Source: Acidimicrobiia bacterium (GTDB lineage Bacteria; Actinomycetota; Acidimicrobiia; Spongiisociales; JAHEDJ01). Taken from it: a stretch of 43,027 bases of DNA. The stretch spans positions 1-43,027 of the forward strand of contig JARGFH010000032.1 of NCBI GenBank assembly GCA_029210695.1, in the 5' to 3' direction. A model generated the notes under the pieces. The model was not told the origin of the DNA. It worked only from the letters and a program-made list of their open reading frames with translations, and made no database searches. A program made the position numbers and the translations under genes. Positions 36,193 through 43,027 of the stretch are shown here, piece by piece. How positions within the stretch are numbered: position 1 is the stretch's first letter; each line of letters starts with the position of its first letter.

Positions 36193-36678
36193 ATGACGTC
36201 GGTACGACGGGTACGCAGAATCATCAGAAAGTTCGACCCCTGGACCGTTCTCAAGGTCTCCGCGGTGTTGTATGCCGTCCTGGGTCTGGCGCTCGTGCTC
36301 GGTCTAGTCATCGTGTGGTCCGTCGTCAACGCCGTTGAGATCCCTCAGAAGATCGAAAGCTTCTTCACCGAACTGGCCCTGTTCGACTCAACGAACATAA
36401 TCCCGGATAGTGAGCAACTACTCCGGACCGCAGTGTTTCTGTCGATCGCGTGGACCGTGTTCATGACCGGCATGACCACGCTGGCGGCCGTCATGTACAA
36501 CCTCGTCAGTGATGTGGTGGGAGGCATCGAGGTGGTCGTGCTCGAAGAGACAATGAACGTCCCAGTTGCCCCACAACGACCCCCGGCCGGTTGGCAAACG
36601 AACCCGACGCCACCACCGAACAAGGAGACGTCAGGGGTCGACGAACCGACGCAGGAAGTAGCGACTACGCGGCGCTGA
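36193..36678 (+). CDS. DUF3566 membrane protein
   Basis: 161-residue membrane protein. Residues ~1-12 are basic (MTSVRRVRRIIRKFDPW), then a helix at 18-42 (VLKVSAVLYAVLGLALVLGLVIVW) and a second at 77-100 (FLSIAWTVFMTGMTTLAAVMYNLVSDVVGG), with a Pro/Glu-rich tail. This is the DUF3566 pattern; the family sits right after gyrA in actinomycetes (Rv0007) and its role is unknown. Its end overlaps the convergent gene by 14 bases. Confidence 0.85.
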   Translation: MTSVRRVRRIIRKFDPWTVLKVSAVLYAVLGLALVLGLVIVWSVVNAVEIPQKIESFFTELALFDSTNIIPDSEQLLRTAVFLSIAWTVFMTGMTTLAAVMYNLVSDVVGGIEVVVLEETMNVPVAPQRPPAGWQTNPTPPPNKETSGVDEPTQEVATTRR

Positions 36679-37417
36679 ACGAAGCGACTCCCAACCCGGC
36701 AGCCACACACGCTTTGAGATACTCGGCTGCGAGCACCTGGACCTCGATCTGACGGTCGACAGGCGGCCCATCGATGAGCATGATCGCCGCACCCGCCAGA
36801 GCGATCGCTCCGCTGAAGAGCGGGTCATCGACGACGGCCTCGAGTGCGGTTACGTGATGCGTTCCGACGAATCCCTCGGCTCGGACACTGATTGCCGTGA
36901 GCTCTCCATCGTATGGAGCATGCGCGAACATCAATCCCGCCGGCGAAGAAACCGGTGCCGGAACCGTTTCACACCATCGAACGCCGACAGGATCGGGGAA
37001 CATCACCGAACGATCCTGCCGGATTCGTTTGGGCGGAACTGTGATGGCTGCCACCACCGACTCGACCACATCGAAGCGCTCCATGAGGAGCACGGCAAGC
37101 GCCGCCGGTAAACCCGAGCCGATCGACGCGGCGGCAACCACCGGAGCCATACGGCTTGCCTTCCGGATGTGGCGGAGTGGGTGTGGTGTGATGATCGGCA
37201 CGTGCTGGTCGATTGCCGCCAGGATGCGAGGGTCGTCGATGGCGGCGTCCGAGACCATCACGTCCCACCCGGCGAGGTCATCGATCTTGGTGACCCTGGA
37301 ATCTCGTGAGCGCACACCGGTTCCCAACGTACCCAACGCCTCAACGCGCTCGTCAGCCAGCAACACCCGCCCGGCCCTCATGCCGATAGCGTCCGACGGG
37401 GCGAGTGCGACCCTCAT
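36665..37417 (-). CDS. Unrecognised Rossmann-like protein
   Basis: 250 residues from ATG 37417 (MRVALAPSDAIGMRAGRVLL). Alternating short strands and small-residue turns (SDAAIDDPRILAAIDQHVPIITPHPLRHI, then VVAAASIGSGLPAALAVLLMERF) suggest an alpha/beta, possibly dehydrogenase-like fold. There is no clean GxGxxG near the N-terminus, no signal peptide and no membrane helix. I do not recognise the family. The start overlaps the stop of a tiny membrane-protein gene (ATGA), so the pair is probably co-expressed. It is convergent with the DUF3566 gene. Confidence 0.65.
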   Translation of the reverse strand: MRVALAPSDAIGMRAGRVLLADERVEALGTLGTGVRSRDSRVTKIDDLAGWDVMVSDAAIDDPRILAAIDQHVPIITPHPLRHIRKASRMAPVVAAASIGSGLPAALAVLLMERFDVVESVVAAITVPPKRIRQDRSVMFPDPVGVRWCETVPAPVSSPAGLMFAHAPYDGELTAISVRAEGFVGTHHVTALEAVVDDPLFSGAIALAGAAIMLIDGPPVDRQIEVQVLAAEYLKACVAAGLGVASFSAA

Positions 37418-37548
37418 CCGGCGATGTCGCGCGGGACCCACGTTCCCGCTTCGGCCGAGGGCGGAGAGCCGTGGCGCGCTCTATGCAGAAGCACCGCGAT
37501 GAGCAGTGAGATCAGGCCGAGGGATGGAAGAAGCGTGCGGGTCCTCAC
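37414..37548 (-). CDS. Very small single-helix membrane protein
   Basis: A 44-residue frame: VRTRTLLPSLGLISLLIAVL then LHRARHGSPPSAEAGTWVP..., one hydrophobic helix after two arginines, followed by a polar tail. It starts GTG 37548, and its TGA overlaps the next gene's ATG. On the minus strand, TACACT (37561-37556) is seven bases before the GTG, so transcription would start at the codon. Too short for most gene callers; coding status rests on this start signal and on the overlap. Confidence 0.5.
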   Translation of the reverse strand: MRTRTLLPSLGLISLLIAVLLHRARHGSPPSAEAGTWVPRDIAG

Positions 37549-37574
37549 TTCGGGGAGTGTAGGTGATTGCGCTC

Positions 37575-37835
37575 TCAGGAAGCAGATCTGAGGCGCCGAC
37601 GTCTGCGCAGCGGCTGTAGTTCGTCCTGCGTCAACCCACCCCAGATGCCGTAGCGGGGCCCGGTCTGGAGCGCATAATCGAGGCAGTCGGCTTTGACCGG
37701 GCAGCCTGCACAGATCGCCCGTGCTTGCTGGAGTGAGCTCGTCGTCGAGGTCGATTCCCCTCCGAAGAAGAGGGAGGGATCATGTGACCTGCACGATGCT
37801 CGTGCACGCCATGAGCCGTCGGGAGGAAGTTCCAT
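37575..37835 (-). CDS. WhiB-family iron-sulfur transcription factor
   Basis: 86-residue WhiB-like protein. Four cluster cysteines are present: C15, and C42/C45/C51 in ICAGCPVKADCLDYAL, followed by the beta-turn GIWGGLT that binds the sigma factor and a basic tail RRRRRLR for DNA. These proteins bind a [4Fe-4S] cluster and the primary sigma factor. The family is confined to Actinomycetota, which supports the host assignment. I cannot place it in a numbered WhiB subgroup. Confidence 0.93.
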   Translation of the reverse strand: MELPPDGSWRARASCRSHDPSLFFGGESTSTTSSLQQARAICAGCPVKADCLDYALQTGPRYGIWGGLTQDELQPLRRRRRLRSAS

Positions 37836-38115
37836 ACCTTCTTGTACGTCGCCGCCAATCGTTGCGGATGATCACAATGAGCCCGGCGACCCATGTCTTT
37901 GCGTGGCCACTCTGCGTAGTATTGAAGTGCGAGTTGGTTCCCCGGGTTCGATTGGGCCACCGGGGACCATCCGGGCGCGCAGAGGGCACGTTGTCGTCAG
38001 GGAATCTTTCAACGTGTTTCCGGTGCCCGGGCTCGGACACGGGCGTCCGGCTTACCGGGCGCTCGTGGCTGCTCCAGCTCTTGGGGAGAGCAAGTGAACG
38101 GACGTGGGGACCTGA
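37836..38115. other. Gap between whiB and the pirin terminator
   Basis: About 280 bases with no supported gene. It includes a TCCCCGG/CCGGGGA hairpin (37939-37945 with 37960-37966) whose loop resembles a tRNA T-arm by chance. It must hold the whiB promoter, but no clear -10/-35 pair was found. Confidence 0.4.
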
Positions 38116-38145
38116 AAGAATCCCCCCTACATCGGGGGGATTCTT
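38116..38145 (-). terminator. Terminator after the pirin gene
   Basis: A 12-bp perfect stem AAGAATCCCCCC / GGGGGGATTCTT with a six-base loop, followed on the minus strand by TTC. It is 25 bases past the pirin stop. Confidence 0.8.
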
Positions 38146-38169
38146 CGCTTATCGGGCCCGGTGGGGCGG

Positions 38170-39186
38170 TCACCGAGTCTTCTGCATGGCCCGGTGCTCG
38201 ATCGTGCCATCGGCGTGAAGGGCGAAGCGTCCTTCTGTTCTGGCATGCACGGGGTCCGGCCGGGACCATTCCCAGTCTCCGAACCCTGTTCGTCGGTAAT
38301 CGTCGACGGCGGTACGTAACTCCTCGGCGGAGTTCATGACGAACGGACCCATCTGGAATACCGGAGCCCCGATTGGCTTCCCCTGGAGGAGGAGAAGCTC
38401 GGCGGGCTCGCCGTTGTTGGCCATGGGTGCGGCTGGCTCCGACCGGAGAGTGACACCGCTTCCCTTCGCGATGCTCGTTGACGCAACGGTTACTTCGGAA
38501 CCTTCGAAGAAGTGCAGCATCCGGTTGGTTCCAGCCGGGGCAGCGGGGAGATCCCAGCGGGCGCCCGAACCGAGTCGGATCAACCAGATGCCCAGTTCTG
38601 TTCCTGATTGTGAAGCCCACGAATTCGGCGGAGCCGGCGGGCCATTGAGCCCGGCGAGGCTGCCGGCAATCACGTCCACCTCAACGCCGGGACCCGGCGA
38701 CAGCGTGGGGATGTCCTCACCCCACAGCATCGAGAAGTGGGCCGGCACCAGCTTTGACCCCGGGGGCAGATTGAGCCAGATCTGGAAGAGTTCGAGAGGA
38801 TTCGGGCCGGCCGGGTTGATGAGCGGGAACATCTCCGCATGCATGATCCCGTTTCCGGTGGTCAACCACTGGACGTCGCCCTCGCCATACCGGGCGGTCG
38901 CTCCTAGGGAATCGGAGTGGTCTACGTATCCCCGCCGGACCACCGTGACCGTTTCGAATCCCCGATGGGGGTGCTGCGGGAACCCGGGCACGCTGCTGCC
39001 GTGATACATGCTCCAACCGTCGAGATAAGAGAAGTCCGAACCGATGTTCCGACCGTTCAGCGGGGCGTCCGGCCCGAGGGCGGTGTTGCCGGCCGGATAG
39101 TCGTCGACGTGGTGCACAGTGAAGACGAACGGGTCGAGACCATCCCACGGAAAACCTAGTTCCACAACATCTAATACCGGATTCAT
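38170..39186 (-). CDS. Pirin-family cupin protein
   Basis: Bicupin of 338 residues. The metal motif is HPHRGFETVT (about residue 72) with the later HAEMF supplying the other His and the Glu ligand. LFQIWLNLP is also typical of pirins, some of which have quercetinase activity; the substrate here is not known. ATG 39186 has GGGGAG five bases upstream. Confidence 0.88.
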   Translation of the reverse strand: MNPVLDVVELGFPWDGLDPFVFTVHHVDDYPAGNTALGPDAPLNGRNIGSDFSYLDGWSMYHGSSVPGFPQHPHRGFETVTVVRRGYVDHSDSLGATARYGEGDVQWLTTGNGIMHAEMFPLINPAGPNPLELFQIWLNLPPGSKLVPAHFSMLWGEDIPTLSPGPGVEVDVIAGSLAGLNGPPAPPNSWASQSGTELGIWLIRLGSGARWDLPAAPAGTNRMLHFFEGSEVTVASTSIAKGSGVTLRSEPAAPMANNGEPAELLLLQGKPIGAPVFQMGPFVMNSAEELRTAVDDYRRTGFGDWEWSRPDPVHARTEGRFALHADGTIEHRAMQKTR

Positions 39187-39270
39187 GAATCTCCCCTCGG
39201 ATCTGCAGTTAACAGTACGGAATGCGCAGAGCTATTGGATGAATCGTGTCTCCCTCCGATCGTCCGGCTG

Positions 39271-40182
39271 TCACAGCCCGGAATCGGGGCTCACTCGAGC
39301 GAGTTCGCGACGCGCCAGGCCGGACTTGATGAACAGCCAGGGTGCCCCATAGGCGCCCCAGAACCCCACGACCGCATAGCGGAGCAACCGGAACACGAGG
39401 GCGGGCTCCAGGCCGTTCAGGACGGTACGCAGGCCCCACCAGAGCACGACGAGGACGAAGCCGCCGACAACGAACCGACCTACCCTGGAAATGACTGGTC
39501 CGGCGGTCGCGAAGCGGAGAGAGCGCCGCTCGAGGATGACTCCGAAACCCATCCCGATGAAGGTTCCTCCGGCGGTGACGACGTCGTCGGTCGGTGCGGC
39601 GATCATCGCCATCAGGGGGAGTGCGGCGGTTAGTGCCAGTTGGCGGTTGAGAGGCAAACGACAGAACCACGCCTCGGCGCGCCGACCGTACTTCAGCCAG
39701 ACGAACAAGACGAGCATGCCCAGAATGAAGCCACCCAGGATGTCGGTGGGGAAGTGAACGCCCAGGTAGATCCGCGAAAGCCCGACGCCCAGCGTGAGCA
39801 AGCCGGCGAGAAACCAGACCCAGCGGCGTCTCGTCTCGGTGGCGATGAAGCCCCAGACCACCACTGCACTCTGGGTGTGCCCGCTGGGGAGTCCGTATCC
39901 GCTCGCGTCGACTAGGCGAACCACCCGGTCGTCGTACGTGAACGGACGTGGTTGGCCGCCTAGCGTCTTGGCGACGGTGTTCACGAGACTCGACGACAGG
40001 GTGACGATCATCAGGCGAACGCCGGTGGCACGGTCGACACTCCAGTAGACCAGGGGCAGCAAGATCAGGTAGAACTCCTCGTCACCCAGGAACGTGAAAG
40101 CCTTGAAGAGGGTGTCTAGTCCCGGGCTGAACTGCTGGAACCACAGGACGAGATCGATGCCTCGGTCGAGCAAGGTGTCCAT
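39271..40182 (-). CDS. PAP2-superfamily membrane phosphatase
   Basis: Lipid-phosphate type phosphatase. The three PAP2 motifs are in order: KTLGGQPRP (near 75), PSGHTQS (near 95) and SRIYLGVHFPTD (near 140), which carries the catalytic histidine. Several membrane helices are present and an extra hydrophobic C-terminal half (about 190-290) extends it beyond the minimal core, to 303 residues. The substrate (undecaprenyl or phosphatidate type) is unknown. AAGGA is placed just before the ATG. Confidence 0.9.
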   Translation of the reverse strand: MDTLLDRGIDLVLWFQQFSPGLDTLFKAFTFLGDEEFYLILLPLVYWSVDRATGVRLMIVTLSSSLVNTVAKTLGGQPRPFTYDDRVVRLVDASGYGLPSGHTQSAVVVWGFIATETRRRWVWFLAGLLTLGVGLSRIYLGVHFPTDILGGFILGMLVLFVWLKYGRRAEAWFCRLPLNRQLALTAALPLMAMIAAPTDDVVTAGGTFIGMGFGVILERRSLRFATAGPVISRVGRFVVGGFVLVVLWWGLRTVLNGLEPALVFRLLRYAVVGFWGAYGAPWLFIKSGLARRELARVSPDSGL

Positions 40183-40349
40183 AGCGTCCTTTCGTGAGTC
40201 GAGAGCGTAGTGCGGGAGGTCGGGGCATCGAGGCCGTTGGTCGACAACGGGAAGCTCGAAAACTGCGCAGGGACTTCGTTTCTCTCCCGGGGAAGCATCC
40301 CACCCACAATCCGCCGCCTACTGCCAGATATGGGCAATACTGCAGATAT

Positions 40350-40571
40350 ATGACAGAATCGCGGCTTCTCGCCAGGGGGCCAACCGGACAGGATTCGGAC
40401 CGATTGTTTCGGATCCTTCACTCCTTCTCGGGCATCTCAACCGAGGCGGTTGTCATCCTGGGCACCGCCGGGGTGCTAGTGGTCCGTCGCGGATTTGGTG
40501 ACTTGGTCTCCTGCCGGACGATCCCCGCTGTGGCAGGGTTCGTGGCACTGCCTACCCCGGTCATCAAATAG
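40350..40571 (+). CDS. Short open frame before the GGDEF gene, possible broken N-terminus
   Basis: 73 codons with one hydrophobic stretch (TEAVVILGTAGVLVV) and no family recognised. It ends at TAG 40571, in a different frame from the GGDEF gene 24 bases later. It could be an independent tiny protein or the frameshifted front of the cyclase. Confidence 0.25.
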   Translation: MTESRLLARGPTGQDSDRLFRILHSFSGISTEAVVILGTAGVLVVRRGFGDLVSCRTIPAVAGFVALPTPVIK

Positions 40572-40594
40572 CAGACAGACCACTAGCTACGAGC

Positions 40595-41404
40595 TTGGTC
40601 GAGTTCGTGACCGACTTCCGATTCCCGAACGGGATCGTCTTCGTCCTGATCGTCGGCGGGGTGGCCTTCCATGGCAGCGCCTCTGCCGGCGGTTCTCTAG
40701 CCCTTCTGGCGGGCGTCGGGCGGATTATCTCGACAGGTACGGCCGTCTCCAGGAATCCAACGACGTTCTCGGCCGCCGTTCTCGAAGGTTTGACGCTCGT
40801 AGCGCTCCTGCTCGGTTTTGTGATTCTCGCCGACGCCCTCAGCCGGACCATCGGCGCGTTGCAGGAACAGGCCTTGCGCGATCCACTCACCGGCGCGTTG
40901 AACACGCGCGGGTTCATGGAGCTGGGCGAGCGGGAGCGGTTGCGGGTCATCCGCGAAGGCCTTCCACTAACCGTAGCGTATTTCGACATCGATGGGCTGA
41001 AGGAATACAACGATCGGAAGGGCCATCAGGCAGGAGATCTCCTTCTGGTCGAGTTTGCCAAGGCAACAGCCACCACCATCCGGGCCTACGACGTCTTTGG
41101 CCGACTGGGTGGGGACGAGTTTGCCCTGATCCTCCCGGCCACCGATCAGCAGGAAGCGTTCGGCGCGGTAGGCCGGATCCATGATCAACTTGGGGGGAAG
41201 AGCGCCGTCGTGTCGGTGAGCGTCGGCGTCGTGACCTACGCGACACCCACCGACCCGCTCGAGGGTCTCCTGCAGGCGGCAGACGACTTGATGTATCAGG
41301 CGAAACAGGCCGGCGGTAACCGTCTGGTGGGTAGCGTCAGATCGCTGGAGTCGGCGTCAGTCGAGGAGCCTGTTGACTTGGCCAGGCTGACCGAACCGGA
41401 CTGA
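40595..41404 (+). CDS. Membrane GGDEF diguanylate cyclase
   Basis: Makes cyclic di-GMP. Two or three hydrophobic segments occupy residues ~5-85, then DPLTGALNTRGF, FDIDGLKEYND and the active site RLGGDEFAL. An inhibitory-site RxxD (RAYD) lies five residues before GGDEF, so product feedback is likely. DDLMYQAKQAGGNRL ends the domain. The start is not clear: TTG 40595 or GTG 40607, neither with a good ribosome site; the N-terminus may be truncated. Confidence 0.85.
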   Translation: MVEFVTDFRFPNGIVFVLIVGGVAFHGSASAGGSLALLAGVGRIISTGTAVSRNPTTFSAAVLEGLTLVALLLGFVILADALSRTIGALQEQALRDPLTGALNTRGFMELGERERLRVIREGLPLTVAYFDIDGLKEYNDRKGHQAGDLLLVEFAKATATTIRAYDVFGRLGGDEFALILPATDQQEAFGAVGRIHDQLGGKSAVVSVSVGVVTYATPTDPLEGLLQAADDLMYQAKQAGGNRLVGSVRSLESASVEEPVDLARLTEPD

Positions 41405-41527
41405 CGGCCGTGTCCTTTGTCGGTCCCACCCTCGCGCCGGTTGCGGTCTTATGTCATGATGGCGGTCATGAAACAGCGCCCCGCCGGTACCTGGCCGTCT
41501 CCCGTCACCGCCGCGTGTCGGACCGGG

Positions 41528-41556
41528 CCGTACCTGCGCCGATGACGCAGGTACGG
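41528..41556 (+). other. Hairpin enclosing a start codon
   Basis: CCGTACCTGCG (41528-41538) pairs perfectly with CGCAGGTACGG (41546-41556), leaving a seven-base loop CCGATGA that contains the ATG of the next gene. Confidence 0.6.
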
Positions 41557-41970
41557 CGGATACCCGATTCTCCATTGAGCCAGCCCGATTTCTTCGTGGG
41601 TTGGTGGGAGATTGTCTTCCACACCAGAGATGGTGAGCAGACAGACGTCACCGGCATCATCGAGCACGTCGACGCTGCCGGTCGCTTCACGGTGTTCAGG
41701 GGCGGCGAACGCATCGGCGCCGGCCGCCACGTCGACTTCACGGTCGACCCGGACGGCTTCACCAACGTGCAGGAAGTCCCTGGCGCACACAAGCAGATTG
41801 GGCGCGAGCTTGCGGTCTACCGGTTCAGCGGGGACGTGTTGGAGGTCTGTAAGGCCAGCGAGCACACTGGTTGTCCAACGAGCTTCGCATCGCCTCGCGG
41901 GAGCGGGTGGACCCACGTTGCGATCCGCCGGATCAGCGACGATCACCCACGTATCGGCGCCCAGCGCTAA
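41542..41970 (+). CDS. TIGR03067-like small beta protein
   Basis: 142 residues from ATG 41542 (MTQVRRIPDSPLSQ). FVGWWEIVFHTRDGEQTD near the start and YRFSGDVLEVCKASEHTGCPTSFASPRGSGW at the end follow the TIGR03067 / lipocalin-like pattern (G-W...DG, then GD.L..C......PT.F.S..G.G). Such proteins are of unknown function. A GTG at 41410 in the same frame would add 44 residues of poor quality. The ATG lies in a hairpin loop. Confidence 0.6.
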   Translation: MTQVRRIPDSPLSQPDFFVGWWEIVFHTRDGEQTDVTGIIEHVDAAGRFTVFRGGERIGAGRHVDFTVDPDGFTNVQEVPGAHKQIGRELAVYRFSGDVLEVCKASEHTGCPTSFASPRGSGWTHVAIRRISDDHPRIGAQR

Positions 41971-42473
41971 GGCTCGCTCGGGCGATCGATATCGACAGCT
42001 GCATCGTCCTCGTCAGGAAGCACGAGATCCGGCAGATGGGGCGCAAGGCGTCGCCACGCTTGGTGTTCGCCGCGGAGCAGGGCAGGCGAGCGCCGAGGTG
42101 AGGATGTGTGGGTAATCCGTCGCCGGTTTGGTGGAATGGGCGATATCCCTCGGTATCAGTTGTTCGGCGTTCCAGTTGCGTCCGAGGAGATCCACGGCGA
42201 CGAAGGCGCCGGTTCAGGCATGTCGAGGAACGAGGCCGACGGGACGGACCGCAGGGTCGAGTATTACTCGCACATCCTCCTGAAGGTTATGGTCAGCAAC
42301 CGTCGCTTTGCGGATGTCGCCCGAGCATGTCGCTCGCTCACAGGCGTGCGGGCACGGCGAATACGACGTTTTGCCGCTGGGATTCGCCTTCAGGGCCCGC
42401 CTTCGCCTCTAGCGGGCTGCCCAACCGGGGGTGATAATGGAGTTAGCCCCTGAACGCCGAGAAGGTGCGACCG
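41971..42473. other. 500-base stretch with no firm gene
   Basis: Open frames exist on both strands (for example 42106-42453 plus, 115 codons starting GTG) but none shows a recognisable motif, a ribosome site, or likeness to a family. 42106-42453 is the best protein-like candidate (YSHILLKVMVSNRRFADVARACRSL) and may be a hypothetical gene. Confidence 0.4.
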
Positions 42474-42908
42474 ATGAAAGCCACCAAGACCGTGCACGTC
42501 GACGCGACGCCGGAACAAGTGCTCTCCTTCATGCTCGATACGACCGCCACCCCGCCGGGGATGACGATGGAGGCCGTGTACGAGAGTCCAGATGTTGTGG
42601 GCAACTCGTACGAATGGACTTTCAAGATGCTCGGCATGCCACGCAAAGGGGTGACGGTCTACACCGACTACGTCCCCGGCGAGCGAATTGCCGTCCGGAA
42701 CTTCGGAGCGATGGAGGGAACCCAAACGGAGACCGTCGAGCCGGACAATGGTGGGTCGAAGGTGACCCACGAAATAGACAGCTGCCTTGCCGTCCCCTTG
42801 ATCAGCCGTTTCCTCGACCCCATGCTGCGAAAGGGGTGGGAGAAGAACCTCGAGTGGGGCAAGCGGGAGATTGAGAAGCGGGCGAAGGGCAAGAAGGCAA
42901 CCGCCTAG
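42474..42908 (+). CDS. SRPBCC (START/Bet v1-like) protein
   Basis: 144 residues from ATG 42474 (MKATKTVHVDATPEQVLSFML), with GAGAAGG at nine bases upstream. The initial beta strand and VDATPEQV, the middle GERIAVRNFG and the C-terminal long helix (LISRFLDPMLRKGWEKNLEWGKREIEKRAKG) follow the polyketide-cyclase/START fold that makes a hydrophobic ligand pocket. Ligand unknown. No neighbouring gene suggests a pathway. Confidence 0.75.
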   Translation: MKATKTVHVDATPEQVLSFMLDTTATPPGMTMEAVYESPDVVGNSYEWTFKMLGMPRKGVTVYTDYVPGERIAVRNFGAMEGTQTETVEPDNGGSKVTHEIDSCLAVPLISRFLDPMLRKGWEKNLEWGKREIEKRAKGKKATA

Positions 42909-43027
42909 CTGCACGTGCCCCGTAGGCCGTCCGAGGCCGAGCCATGCCCTCAGTGACGCCGCTCGCTGAAATTCCCCAGGGTTGCTCATCGAAATTCCTC
43001 ACCTTGGGTTGGGTTTGGATGCTAGTT

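Noticed and set aside
37936-37968. tRNA-like T-arm sequence GGGTTCGATT
   Set aside because: No acceptor stem, anticodon arm or D-arm can be drawn around it; it is a simple hairpin loop.
35800-43027. Mobile element or prophage in the accessory right arm
   Set aside because: No integrase, transposase, terminal inverted repeats or att-like direct repeats were found.

Overview
This is the chromosomal origin region of a high-GC actinomycete (phylum Actinomycetota), probably from a deep lineage such as Acidimicrobiia; that placement is an inference. A WhiB protein, a CwlM-type dead amidase, a pseudokinase beside sigM, and the order sigM / anti-sigma / trxB / trxA / cwlM / parB / parA / rsmG / jag / yidC / yidD / rnpA / rpmH / dnaA / dnaN / recF / DUF721 / gyrB / gyrA / DUF3566 match the mycobacterial oriC neighbourhood almost gene for gene.

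Left part. Positions 7-1779 hold the 3' part of a secreted VWA-type protein whose N-terminus is missing. From 9796 leftwards runs an arginine operon, argC-argJ-argB-argD, then argR-argG-argH, mostly joined by 4-base start/stop overlaps. There is no argF: the argD-argR gap instead holds a remnant of a short-chain dehydrogenase and a heptamer tandem repeat. A 420-base argG-argH gap is full of repeats and hairpins. Next come an M1-type lipoprotein peptidase, a CCA tRNA nucleotidyltransferase, an orphan pilT, a histone-deacetylase-like hydrolase, a GNAT protein and a DegV lipid-binding protein.

Centre. The envelope and redox block (16.8-22.2 kb) holds a membrane pseudokinase without its usual MurJ partner domain, SigM, its anti-sigma factor, a small membrane protein, thioredoxin reductase, thioredoxin and a CwlM-like protein. 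Facing it is a leftward block, parB-parA-rsmG, with two parS-type sites just upstream, preceded by jag-yidC-yidD-rnpA-rpmH. dnaA, dnaN, recF, a DUF721 gene, gyrB and gyrA read rightwards. The dnaA-dnaN gap carries a textbook unwinding element: a DnaA box, a short GC block and five DnaA-trios.

Right part (36-43 kb). A DUF3566 membrane protein is followed by accessory genes: an unrecognised Rossmann-like protein with a tiny membrane-protein partner, WhiB, pirin, a PAP2 phosphatase, a GGDEF cyclase, a TIGR03067-like protein and an SRPBCC protein.

The window is mostly conserved core genome. I found no convincing new defence or mobile system. The most notable signals are intergenic arrays that all have a 7-base period but differ in sequence, apparent leaderless promoters, the loss of argF, the pseudokinase split from MurJ, and an unusual quinolone-region motif in GyrA.
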